Positions 8,567-16,492 of a stretch of DNA of 64,000 nt are shown here, piece by piece. The notes beneath the pieces are model-generated. The model was given only the letters and a program-made list of their open reading frames with translations. It had not been told where the DNA came from and did no database searches. A program made the translations under genes and the position numbers. The first letter of the stretch is position 1, and every line of letters starts with the position of its first letter. Origin of the DNA: Anaerolineales bacterium (GTDB lineage Bacteria; Chloroflexota; Anaerolineae; Anaerolineales; Villigracilaceae); the NCBI GenBank assembly GCA_020634895.1, contig JACKAV010000003.1, positions 186,001 to 250,000 on the forward strand. Direction: 5' to 3'.

Positions 8567-9628
8567 TTACCTCACATAGATCGGGTTGCTGTAGATCCAC
8601 CCTCGTCTTTTACCCAAATATCTTCGGTAGACTTCCACGCGGTACACGCCTGGTTCGGCGGTGATGTGAGTGCTGGATTGCTGATTCTTCCACTTTTTGA
8701 GAGGGAGACCATCTTTAAGCAAAACGATCTCAGCCGCAGAGGGAAGTTTGATCTGCAAAGTCACGCCGTTCTTGGCGGAGATTTCATCGCCCATGACGGC
8801 GGTGCGTTCCTTGCCCTGCGCGGAAAAACGGAATCCCTTTGTCGGGGCGGGCATATCGTAGCCGACGAAACAGTGCCCGGCGGCAAAAGCCTTATAGATG
8901 AGAGAACGGTCACTGGTCACGTCTCCGGTCAAAGGTCCAGAGAGAAGCGCGTGCGTGTTTACAGAGCGGAAATGAAATTCGTAGGGGAAGATCACGCGGT
9001 GGAGCGGTCCCATATGCATGTGGAGCGCGTGCGCATCCGAGCCGCCGATGGCAACGACTTTGTTTCCGGTTGCCAGAAGTTCATCCCATGTGGCAAGGGT
9101 GTTGGGGATGGGTTGGTGGGCAACAAAAGCCGGGAAGAATGCGTAAAACGCGCCGTGTAGTTTTGTCGGCACAACGGTCTTCAATTCGCTGAGCGCATTC
9201 CACAATTCGATGCCGGTGTAGTTTTGAACGCTCCAATCCTCCCATGAAATATCGGTTTCGTTGAAGGCTTTGGCTTCGGGGTCGTCGGGGTGGGCGAGGA
9301 AGCAGATGCCGCCCGCCTCGCGGACTTGGTTGATGAGGTTTTGCGGATTTTCGGCGAAGGTTGCCAGTTCACGGTTCGCACCAAAAACGAGCAGATGATT
9401 CTTCTGCGGGTCCCGCCCCTGATCGTGGACCTCCTCGCCGATGAGCATGAGTACCTTTTTATTCCTGTCCTTATAATATCCCTCGAACCCCTGCACCAGA
9501 ATATTGTGGTCGGTGACGATGACCGCATCCACACCGGCTTTGAATGCGGCGGCGGCGATGTCTTTGTGAAGTCCGCTGCCATCGGAGTAGCGGGTGTGCA
9601 TATGCAGGTTGACGATGATCTCGTGCAT
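8567..9628 (-). CDS. PHP-domain metal-dependent phosphoesterase
   Basis: A 353-residue PHP protein. Metal-site motifs appear in the expected order: HMHTRYSDGS near residue 9, VTDHN near 40, GEEVH near 65, FLAHPDD near 113 and GGSDAH near 200. The C-terminal 100 residues (about 255-353) form a predicted beta-rich domain seen in secreted or polysaccharide-linked PHP proteins. The substrate is not evident; relatives act on phosphorylated nucleotides or sugars. No signal peptide is visible. GAGG lies 8 bases before ATG 9628. It appears to be a single-gene unit, divergent from secG. Confidence 0.85.
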   Translation of the reverse strand: MHEIIVNLHMHTRYSDGSGLHKDIAAAAFKAGVDAVIVTDHNILVQGFEGYYKDRNKKVLMLIGEEVHDQGRDPQKNHLLVFGANRELATFAENPQNLINQVREAGGICFLAHPDDPEAKAFNETDISWEDWSVQNYTGIELWNALSELKTVVPTKLHGAFYAFFPAFVAHQPIPNTLATWDELLATGNKVVAIGGSDAHALHMHMGPLHRVIFPYEFHFRSVNTHALLSGPLTGDVTSDRSLIYKAFAAGHCFVGYDMPAPTKGFRFSAQGKERTAVMGDEISAKNGVTLQIKLPSAAEIVLLKDGLPLKKWKNQQSSTHITAEPGVYRVEVYRRYLGKRRGWIYSNPIYVR

Positions 9629-9646
9629 TCAATTCCTCAAATAATG

Positions 9647-9699
9647 CCGTCATTGTGAGGATATTCCGGTTTTGCCCTTTAGTTTCCTCACAATGACGG
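9647..9699. repeat. Perfect 15-bp inverted repeat
   Basis: CCGTCATTGTGAGGA (9647-9661) is repeated in exact inverse as TCCTCACAATGACGG (9685-9699), with a 23-base spacer. There is no T tract on either side. It resembles the short GTCATTG-type intergenic palindromes found in many genomes, here between divergent genes. Confidence 0.6.
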
Positions 9700-9711
9700 A
9701 TGGTCTGTCGT

Positions 9712-9741
9712 TTGACGATTCACTTCCCGTACAGGTATAAT
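9712..9741 (+). promoter_or_regulatory. Sigma-70-type promoter of secG
   Basis: TTGACG (9712-9717), an 18-base spacer and TATAAT (9736-9741). Transcription would start about 24 bases before the secG ATG. Confidence 0.8.
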
Positions 9742-9772
9742 TTGCCCGCTAAATTCTAGGAGGCACTTTCGC

Positions 9773-9994
9773 ATGACTAACGTTTTACATATTGCTTTGA
9801 TTATAACCTCAGTGGGTTTGATCCTCAGCGTCATCCTGCAGAGCAAGGGCGCAGGGCTGGGTGGTCTTACCGGCGCCGACACGGGCGGTGTGTTCACTGC
9901 CCGCCGTGGTATTGAACGCATTCTATTCTGGGTGACGATCGGATTGAGTGTGGTTTTCTTCGCGCTTGTTCTGACCATTATCATTATCGGATAA
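9773..9994 (+). CDS. secG: Preprotein translocase subunit SecG
   Basis: The small third subunit of the SecYEG channel. The 73 residues comprise two membrane helices (about 4-22 and 50-72) joined by the conserved loop LQSKGAGLGG, typical of SecG. AGGAGG lies 9 bases before ATG 9773, and a near-consensus promoter and a strong terminator flank the gene, so it is monocistronic. Confidence 0.93.
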   Translation: MTNVLHIALIITSVGLILSVILQSKGAGLGGLTGADTGGVFTARRGIERILFWVTIGLSVVFFALVLTIIIIG

Positions 9995-10008
9995 TAAGCG
10001 ATACCCCT

Positions 10009-10068
10009 GAAAGGGCTGCCGTGTTGAATCGCCTTGATTCAGGGCGCGGCGGTCCTTTCTTTTTTTCT
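10009..10068 (+). terminator. Terminator of secG
   Basis: GAAAGG.CTGCCG pairs with CGGCGGTCCTTTC around an inner TTGAATC/GATTCA stem and is followed by a run of T. Confidence 0.85.
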
Positions 10069-10110
10069 ATCCCCGATCTAAAAACCGGGATGGAAAAACA
10101 ATAAATACCT

Positions 10111-10116
10111 TATACT
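10111..10116 (+). promoter_or_regulatory. Candidate -10 box, leaderless start
   Basis: TATACT ends 6 bases before the ATG at 10123 and no ribosome-binding site is present. A -35 box is not clear. Confidence 0.4.
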
Positions 10117-10122
10117 GATATT

Positions 10123-11814
10123 ATGAAAAAATTACGCTGGCAGATTCTGGTCGTAGCAGTGACACTTGTGATCGTGGCTTTGCTGCTTCTCAGCCAACAG
10201 CCGGTGAGCGTGATAACCCTTCCCGAAGCTGCGCCTGGCGGTATCTACACCGAAGCGCTCATCGGTTCGATGGGGCGCCTCAATCCGATGCTGGACTGGA
10301 ACAATTCCGCTGACCGCGATGTAGACCGCCTGATCTTCAGCGGGTTGGTCAAGTTCGATTCGCGCGGATTGCCCCAGCCGGACCTTGCCGACTCTTGGGG
10401 AGTTTCAGCAGACGGCAAAGTCTATAATTTCTCCCTTCGCAAAAACGCGCGCTGGCATGATGGTCAGCCTGTGACGAGCGACGACGTGCTCTACACCATT
10501 GAGGTGATCAAAAGCGCCGGCTCGCTCTTTCCACAGGATGTAAAGGATCTGTGGTCGCAGATCGAGATCAAGCGCCTCGACGACACGACCTTTCAGTTTA
10601 CTCTTCCCGAGCCTTTCTCTCCCTTTTTGGATTATGTCACCTTTGGCATCTTGCCGAAACACCTGCTTGAATCCGTTCCAGCGGACCAACTGCCCACTGC
10701 AGAATTTAACCTTCAGCCCGTTGGGACAGGCCCGTATAAGTTTGACCGATTGCTGGTCAGCGGCGGACAGATCACCGGTGTAGTCTTAACTGCCAATCAG
10801 GATTACTACATCGGCGCGCCGTTCATCGAGCAGGTAGTCTTCCGCTATTTTCCAAATTCGGCTTCCGCGTTGGACGCCTACCGTCAGGGCGAAGTGCTTG
10901 GCATCAGCCAGCTGACTCAGGATGTGTTGGAATCCGCGCTTCAGGAACCTGGATTGTCGGTGTACACCAGCCGCCTCCCGCAAATGGGATTGATCTTCCT
11001 CAACCTGAACAATCCGACCGTTGGATTTTTACAGGATGCGCAGGTCCGCCGCGCGCTGATGCTGGGCGTGAACCGCAATGTGATCGTTTCGCACATCCTC
11101 AATGGACAAGCCATTATTGCGGACAGTCCTATTCTGCCGGGTTCATGGGCATATTATGATGAGATCGAAAAATTTCCATATGACCCTGAAGCTGCCATTC
11201 AAATTCTAAATAAAGAGGGTTATGTTTTCACTGCGGGCAGCGACGTTCGCTCCAAAGATGGACAGTCGTTGGCGTTTACGCTCGTCCACCCGGATGATGC
11301 CATCCATACCCAAATTGCCCAAGCCATTCAATCGGATTGGTCATTGATCGGTGTGCAGCTTAACTTACAGGCTGTATCGTACGACTCACTCGTCAACGAT
11401 TTCCTGACAACACGCGGCTATGAAGCGGCGCTGGCGGATTTGAACGTATCCCGCACGCCGGACCCCGACCCATATCTCTTCTGGCATCAAGCCGAAGCCA
11501 CGGGCGGACAGAACTATTCCCAATGGGATAACCGCACGGCAAGCGAGTTCCTTGAAACTGCCCGCACTGCCGCGGATTTTTCCGAGCGTGCCCGTTTGTA
11601 TCGAAATTTCCAGGTGGTATTCGCGAAGGACCTGCCTTCGTTGCCTCTGTATTACCCCGTCTATTCCTACGGCGTGGACTCTCAGGTGCAGGGCGTTCAG
11701 GTCGCTCCGTTATATGATGTCAGCGACCGGCTCGCACTTATCAATGAATGGTATCTGGTCACACGCCGCACTCTCGAAGAGCAGACGCCGGTTGCGCCTG
11801 CCGCTACACCTTGA
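10123..11814 (+). CDS. Peptide/oligopeptide ABC transporter substrate-binding protein (SBP_bac_5)
   Basis: An extracellular solute-binding protein of 563 residues, anchored by an N-terminal helix (about 7-24). Family features are the NPMLDWNNSADRDV opening, DLADSWGVSADGKVYNFSL, RKNARWHDGQPVTSDDVLYT and the GTGPYKFDRL segment. There is no lipobox Cys, so the N-terminal helix is probably the anchor. No permease or ATPase is adjacent, so it must share transporter subunits encoded elsewhere. Seventeen bases separate it from the M20 peptidase gene, which suggests peptide capture coupled to intracellular dipeptide hydrolysis. There is no evident ribosome-binding site; see the -10 box. Confidence 0.9.
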   Translation: MKKLRWQILVVAVTLVIVALLLLSQQPVSVITLPEAAPGGIYTEALIGSMGRLNPMLDWNNSADRDVDRLIFSGLVKFDSRGLPQPDLADSWGVSADGKVYNFSLRKNARWHDGQPVTSDDVLYTIEVIKSAGSLFPQDVKDLWSQIEIKRLDDTTFQFTLPEPFSPFLDYVTFGILPKHLLESVPADQLPTAEFNLQPVGTGPYKFDRLLVSGGQITGVVLTANQDYYIGAPFIEQVVFRYFPNSASALDAYRQGEVLGISQLTQDVLESALQEPGLSVYTSRLPQMGLIFLNLNNPTVGFLQDAQVRRALMLGVNRNVIVSHILNGQAIIADSPILPGSWAYYDEIEKFPYDPEAAIQILNKEGYVFTAGSDVRSKDGQSLAFTLVHPDDAIHTQIAQAIQSDWSLIGVQLNLQAVSYDSLVNDFLTTRGYEAALADLNVSRTPDPDPYLFWHQAEATGGQNYSQWDNRTASEFLETARTAADFSERARLYRNFQVVFAKDLPSLPLYYPVYSYGVDSQVQGVQVAPLYDVSDRLALINEWYLVTRRTLEEQTPVAPAATP

Positions 11815-11831
11815 TAACAAAGGAGCATTTT

Positions 11832-13202
11832 ATGACCGACTCTACGAAAGCTGTTGAATATGTCCGTTCGAACGGCAAGCGTTTTTTGGATGAATTAAAG
11901 GAATTTGTCGCCATCCCATCTGTTTCGACTTTGGATGAGCACAAACCTGATGTGCGGCGCGCGGCGGATTGGGTTGCCACGCAATTGCGTTCCATCAAAA
12001 TGAAAAAAGTGATGATCATGCCCACGAAGGGACATCCTGTCGTCTACGGCGAGTGGCTGGGTGCGGGAAAGTCCGCGCCGACGGTGATGATCTATGGTCA
12101 TTATGATGTCCAGCCTGTCGACCCGATCCAACTCTGGAAGTCAGACCCGTTCAAGCCGGTGGCAAGAGGCGAATATCTCTTTGCCCGCGGCGCTTCCGAT
12201 ATGAAGGGACAGGTCGTGGCGTCGATCAAAGCCGTGGAAGCCATCATGCGTACCGAGGGCAAACTTCCGGTCAATATCAAATGGCTGGTCGAAGGCGAGG
12301 AGGAGATCGGCTCGGAACATCTCGATGAGTTCATCAAGAAGAATAAGAAATTGCTTGCCTGTGATTTTTGTTTGAACCCCGATGCTGGAATGATCGCGGC
12401 AGACAAGCCGACGATCACCACCGGCTTGCGCGGACTTGCCTATTTTGAGTTGTACGTGTACGGGCCGGACAAAGACCTGCACTCCGGTCTTTTTGGCGGG
12501 ACGATCCACAACCCTGCCCAGGCGTTGATCGAACTTATTGCGGGTATGCACGACAAGAATGGAAAGATCACTCTGCCCGGCTTTTACGATAACGTCCGCA
12601 AATTAAGCAAAAAGGAACACGAAGATTTCAAACGCCTGCCTACCAGCAATAAGGAATTGATCCAAATGACGGGCGTGCCTGCTTTGTGGGGCGAACCGAA
12701 ATTCATCCCTGCCGAACGTGTTGGCGCACGTCCGACGCTTGAGGTGAACGGATTGCTCTCCGGCTTTACGGGTCAGGGTTCGAAGACCGTTCTGCCCGCA
12801 TGGGCGATGGCGAAGATTTCGTGCCGCCTTGTGCCGGACCAAACTCCAGAAGAGACCGAGAAACAACTGCGTGCCTATCTCAAGGAACACGCGCCGAAGA
12901 CCATCAAGTGGAAGTTGACCAACCTGCATAATGCGGGCGCGGCGCTCACCAACACCGAATCTGCTGGCGTAAAGGCGCTTTCAAAGGCGCTCGAAACCGT
13001 ATGGGGCAAACGCCCTTATTTCAAACGCGAAGGCGGCTCGATCGGCTCGGTCGTGTTGCTGCAAAAATATGTCGGCGCGGATTCGCTCCTCACCGGCTTC
13101 GGCTTGCCGGACGATAACGTCCATTCGCCGAACGAACGTCTGCACCTGCCGACCTGGTACAAAGGCATCGAAGCATTTACCCGTTTTTTCTACAATTTCT
13201 AA
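11832..13202 (+). CDS. M20 family dipeptidase / metallopeptidase
   Basis: A cytoplasmic zinc peptidase of 456 residues similar to carnosinase-type dipeptidases. Metal-site residues are visible: His90 in YGHYDVQP, Asp123 in GASDMKG, the EGEEEIGSE segment (catalytic and metal Glu near 156-157), the NPDAGM Asp, and His in VHSPNE near the end. The dimerisation domain lies at about 205-360. AAAGGAG precedes ATG 11832; the open frame extends upstream into the previous gene but without a start signal. It probably forms an operon with the peptide-binding protein. Confidence 0.92.
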   Translation: MTDSTKAVEYVRSNGKRFLDELKEFVAIPSVSTLDEHKPDVRRAADWVATQLRSIKMKKVMIMPTKGHPVVYGEWLGAGKSAPTVMIYGHYDVQPVDPIQLWKSDPFKPVARGEYLFARGASDMKGQVVASIKAVEAIMRTEGKLPVNIKWLVEGEEEIGSEHLDEFIKKNKKLLACDFCLNPDAGMIAADKPTITTGLRGLAYFELYVYGPDKDLHSGLFGGTIHNPAQALIELIAGMHDKNGKITLPGFYDNVRKLSKKEHEDFKRLPTSNKELIQMTGVPALWGEPKFIPAERVGARPTLEVNGLLSGFTGQGSKTVLPAWAMAKISCRLVPDQTPEETEKQLRAYLKEHAPKTIKWKLTNLHNAGAALTNTESAGVKALSKALETVWGKRPYFKREGGSIGSVVLLQKYVGADSLLTGFGLPDDNVHSPNERLHLPTWYKGIEAFTRFFYNF

Positions 13203-13213
13203 AAGGATGAAAA

Positions 13214-13246
13214 AAGACTGACAGGTCTTTAAGACCTGTCAGTCTT
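13214..13246. repeat. Perfect 16-bp palindromic hairpin
   Basis: Arms AAGACTGACAGGTCTT and AAGACCTGTCAGTCTT are separated by a single T. The T run lies on the minus-strand side, while both neighbouring genes are on the plus strand, so a terminator role fits poorly. More likely a dispersed REP/MITE-like repeat. Confidence 0.65.
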
Positions 13247-13258
13247 AAAAATTTACTT

Positions 13259-14146
13259 ATGGAAGATCGAATAATCTCATACGGCGGACAAGCCGTGATC
13301 GAAGGTGTGATGATGCGCGGGCAGAATGCCTTCGCGGTTGCCATGCGCGCGCCCGATGGCTCCATTGCCGTCCACACCGAAAAACTTGCCGAAGTCTATC
13401 GCTCGCGTATTACAAAGATGCCCTTTTTGCGCGGCGTCATCCTTTTATGGGATGCGCTTGGACTCGGCATGCGCGCATTGACCTTGTCCGCGAACACGCA
13501 AACAGGCGAGGATGAAAAGCTGGAAGGACCGGCTCTATATCTGACTTTGGCACTGTCTCTCACCTTCGGCATTGGACTCTTCTTTTTGCTTCCTGCCGGT
13601 ATCGGCGGGTGGGTGGAACATTGGATGTCCCAGACCAATACTGCGATCTGGGTTGGCAATCTGGTTGAAGGCGCTCTGCGTTTGCTGATTCTCATCGGTT
13701 ACATTTGGGGAATTGGTTTCATGCCTGATATCAGGCGCGTCTTCCAATATCACGGCGCGGAACATAAGACCATCAACGCCTACGAAGCCGGCGCGGAATT
13801 GACCCCTGAGATCGTGGCGCAGTATCCCATCGAACATCCGCGCTGCGGAACAGCCTTCCTTTTGACGTTGGTTTTGCTGTCTATTTTGGTGTTCACCGCG
13901 CTTGGACCGATGCCGATTGTGTGGCGTTTGGTCACGCGCGTTCTTTTCATCCCCATTCTTGCAGGGATCGCGGTCGAATACATCCGCTGGACGGCGAATC
14001 ATTTGGATAACAGATTTGTTCAATTGCTTATCAAACCGAATCTGGCATTACAGTCGCTGACAACCCGTACACCAGACCTTGCCATGCTTGAAGTGGCGAT
14101 CGAATCGTTCAAATCGATGCGCAGGGCAGAGACAGAAGTTTTGTAA
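13259..14146 (+). CDS. DUF1385 (YqhQ-like) membrane protein
   Basis: A 295-residue integral membrane protein of the DUF1385 family. The opening YGGQAVIEGVMMRG and the HGAEHKTINAYEAG segment (about 163-177) are its hallmarks, and the cytoplasmic PRCGTAFLL follows. About four to five membrane helices are visible between residues 90 and 240. The family is widespread but has no proven function; the conserved His and Cys suggest a metal site. No ribosome-binding site is seen, and the start lies only 12 bases after the palindromic hairpin, so that hairpin could affect initiation. Confidence 0.88.
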   Translation: MEDRIISYGGQAVIEGVMMRGQNAFAVAMRAPDGSIAVHTEKLAEVYRSRITKMPFLRGVILLWDALGLGMRALTLSANTQTGEDEKLEGPALYLTLALSLTFGIGLFFLLPAGIGGWVEHWMSQTNTAIWVGNLVEGALRLLILIGYIWGIGFMPDIRRVFQYHGAEHKTINAYEAGAELTPEIVAQYPIEHPRCGTAFLLTLVLLSILVFTALGPMPIVWRLVTRVLFIPILAGIAVEYIRWTANHLDNRFVQLLIKPNLALQSLTTRTPDLAMLEVAIESFKSMRRAETEVL

Positions 14147-14171
14147 TTTCTACAATCTTGATATTAGAAGA

Positions 14172-14209
14172 AACAAACTCACCCGTGATTTTCGGGTGAG
14201 TTTGTTTTA
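14172..14209 (+). terminator. Terminator of the DUF1385 gene
   Basis: AACAAACTCACCCG and CGGGTGAGTTTGTT pair around a short loop and lead into T-rich sequence. Confidence 0.85.
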
Positions 14210-14472
14210 AGTATGGGGGAAACATCACTATGATGTGCAATAAATATTTCTTAATAATCGCAACTAATCTGCAACACCGCGGCAACCTACTTGTAACGTC
14301 TTTTTCCTTTTGTAAACAATAGAATGTAACTGATGTATTGCATATCGCTGATAAGGGCATCGGTCAAGCCGCGCAGCGGCAGTTTGGAGGAAATTACTTA
14401 ATAGATAAAAACAATGTGATTAAGGCTTGAACACGCCTTGTAGAAAACTTCCTATCGGAAAAGGAGAAAGAA
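14210..14472 (+). other. Non-coding leader region of the cohesin/dockerin cluster
   Basis: This stretch has no gene. It holds a small perfect hairpin GCCGC-GCA-GCGGC (14368-14380), a second weak hairpin AAGGC/GCCTT near 14424, and a strong ribosome-binding site (AAGGAG) just before ATG 14473. I saw no convincing promoter and could not match a known riboswitch. Confidence 0.4.
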
Positions 14473-15720
14473 ATGAATTATAAGAATTTGATTCGTGTTG
14501 CGATGCTGATCGCAACGGTGGTCAGCGTTTTTGGCGCGAGTTCCCAGGCATATGCCCAGGGAAATGCGACCAATTACCTTGGCGCACAGATCATCATCCG
14601 CAGCACCACATTTTGGGACGCGGTCTTCAATGGGACAGTGAACGACACCCGATATGAGCGCTGGTCACTGCAATTGATCGAACCGGAGAACTTCACCGTC
14701 ACGGTGAATACGACCACCGGCGACCTCACCCCTGATATCTACCTGCTTGATTCGAATGAAAATCAGATCGCAGTCGCGAACGGTTCACTATCCGCCGGTT
14801 TGCTCGATACCAGCCAGTCTGCCGGTGATTATTTCATTCAGATCCAGCCGCAGACCGGCGGCGGAACCTACAGCATGGAAATCCGCCGTGTTGAACAGGT
14901 GGTTGAACCCTCTGCCGCAGTAATGCTGAATCCCGCTTCTGTTTTGGTCGGCGAGACTTCCACAGGTACGGTGTTGTTGAGCAACGTCCCTGCCGAGGGA
15001 TACGCCAGCGCGGAATTTACCTGTACATATGATCCTGCCCTCGTTCAGATCAGCAATATTACGGATGCGGGTCTATTTGGAAGTGACCCCGCCGTTGCGC
15101 TTTTCGGACCGGATAACGGCACTTTCATCTTTGCGGTTGCGGGCAGTAACGGACAGCGTGCCACTACCGACGGCGCTGTTTTCACATTCGATGTGACTGC
15201 GCTTGCGAACGGACAGGCGGATATCAACTGCGTGGCTCGCGTATCCACTGGCGGCGAGTTGACCACCATCAGTTCCACGCCGGCAACTCTCGGCATCGCT
15301 GAGCCGACTGCCACTCTCGAAGGTACGGTCATCGCCACCAAGGAAGTCACGGTCACCCTGTATAGAGCGGATACCACCATCGAGAATACTGCTGTAGCAG
15401 ATGCAAATGGAAATTTTTCCATGACCGCCTCAGCGGGAACATACACGGTTGTCGCCTCGGCTCCCGGATTCCTCAAAGCCCAGGGAAGCCCGGTCCTCAC
15501 GGCTGGTGCCACCACCACCCTGCAGACCGTTTCCCTGCTCGCTGGTGATATTGACGGCAATGATGTGATCGATCAGTTTGACGCCCTGACCATCGGCATC
15601 AACTACAACCTTGCCGCTCCCGCCGCCGCCGACTTGAACAACGACGGAATCATCAACGTTCTTGATCTGGAACTTCTCGCGGCGAACTACCATCAGTCCG
15701 GCGCACTCGTCTGGCAGTAA
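14473..15720 (+). CDS. Secreted cohesin- and dockerin-containing protein
   Basis: A 415-residue exported protein without an enzyme domain. Order: signal peptide with probable cleavage after SQAYA (about residue 29); a PPC-like beta domain (about 33-138, with ERWSLQLIEPENFTVTV); a cohesin-type domain (about 148-275, with SAEFTCTYDPALVQIS); a carboxypeptidase-regulatory-like beta domain (about 280-352); and a type I dockerin (357-415) with two calcium loops beginning DIDGNDVIDQFD and DLNNDGIINVLD. Cohesins bind dockerins, so one chain carries both halves of an adhesion pair and could polymerise or bind its neighbours. It is paralogous to the M23 gene downstream across all four of these domains. 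AAGGAG lies before the start. Confidence 0.85.
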   Translation: MNYKNLIRVAMLIATVVSVFGASSQAYAQGNATNYLGAQIIIRSTTFWDAVFNGTVNDTRYERWSLQLIEPENFTVTVNTTTGDLTPDIYLLDSNENQIAVANGSLSAGLLDTSQSAGDYFIQIQPQTGGGTYSMEIRRVEQVVEPSAAVMLNPASVLVGETSTGTVLLSNVPAEGYASAEFTCTYDPALVQISNITDAGLFGSDPAVALFGPDNGTFIFAVAGSNGQRATTDGAVFTFDVTALANGQADINCVARVSTGGELTTISSTPATLGIAEPTATLEGTVIATKEVTVTLYRADTTIENTAVADANGNFSMTASAGTYTVVASAPGFLKAQGSPVLTAGATTTLQTVSLLAGDIDGNDVIDQFDALTIGINYNLAAPAAADLNNDGIINVLDLELLAANYHQSGALVWQ

Positions 15721-15739
15721 ACCGAACATGGCATTGCAA

Positions 15740-15770
15740 GAACGCGTCGGGAGTTTTTCCCGGCGCGTTC
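15740..15770 (+). terminator. Intercistronic hairpin
   Basis: GAACGCG.CGGG and CCCG.CGCGTTC form a GC-rich stem just after the first cluster gene. It has no T tract, so it may be an mRNA-stabilising or attenuating hairpin rather than a full terminator. Confidence 0.45.
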
Positions 15771-15786
15771 TCCCTTGGAGACCTCA

Positions 15787-16452
15787 ATGAAAAAAATTGC
15801 ACTGACCCTCGCAGCACTTATCTGTTTTTTTGTAGTAATCCCTGTTCATGCACAATCGGCTGAGTCGATCTGGCTCACTGCAAGTACGACCAGTTTCAAA
15901 ACGGGAGAGACCGTTGTCATCACCGTGAACGGAGCCTCTGCTTCGCCCATCCAGGGTCTGACGTTCCAGATCAAGTTCGACCCGGCATGCCTTCAGCCCG
16001 TCAATGCAGCCAGCCCCATTTCAGGCATGAACGGACTTCCCCTCCCTCAGATCACAGGAATTGTTGACGCATCATTTGCGAGCACCACACCTCAGATCGC
16101 CAATGGCGTTTTGGCTGAGGTGCGTTTTATTACCCTTGGCGCCTGCCAGACGAACATAACGCTCGAAAGCGCGGCGCTTGTTATCAAGAACGAATCTGGT
16201 TTTGCCGCCCCCCTGCCGGGAGTGACCACCGGCGAGACGAATATTCCGCTTGCGATCAGCGCGGAGAAGGGATCGCCTCAGGACGCGCCCTTGTTGGGCA
16301 CACCGCTTCCTCTCGGTGCCGAGCCTGATTCTTCCACCTCATCTTCGCTTCCCGCCGGAACTTTGATCGTCCTCTCCGTTATCGTCATACTCCTTATTAT
16401 TGGAGTTTTTATCCTTATTCGGATCTTCCGCGGAGAGAACGTCCGCGGATGA
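15787..16452 (+). CDS. Membrane-anchored cohesin-domain protein
   Basis: A 221-residue exported protein: signal peptide (cleavage near HAQ, residue 22), one cohesin-like beta domain (about 25-160, with GLTFQIKFDPACLQP), a Ser/Pro-rich stalk (about 163-190) and a single C-terminal membrane helix (about 190-213) with a short basic tail. The layout resembles a surface anchor displaying a cohesin. The dockerin-bearing products of the genes on both sides are obvious candidate partners. ATG 15787 is chosen because GGAG lies 8 bases before it. Cohesin assignment rests on fold-like sequence pattern, and the dockerin pairing is inferred. Confidence 0.75.
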   Translation: MKKIALTLAALICFFVVIPVHAQSAESIWLTASTTSFKTGETVVITVNGASASPIQGLTFQIKFDPACLQPVNAASPISGMNGLPLPQITGIVDASFASTTPQIANGVLAEVRFITLGACQTNITLESAALVIKNESGFAAPLPGVTTGETNIPLAISAEKGSPQDAPLLGTPLPLGAEPDSSTSSSLPAGTLIVLSVIVILLIIGVFILIRIFRGENVRG

Positions 16453-16492
16453 ACCATCGGTTTTGGCGAGCGGCTTTGATAGGAAATTTGTC

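Noticed and set aside
14350..14400. Possible cyclic di-GMP (GEMM) riboswitch before the cohesin/dockerin cluster
   Set aside because: AAGGGCA and AAGCC-like pieces are present, but the conserved order and the tetraloop/receptor sequences of GEMM are not.
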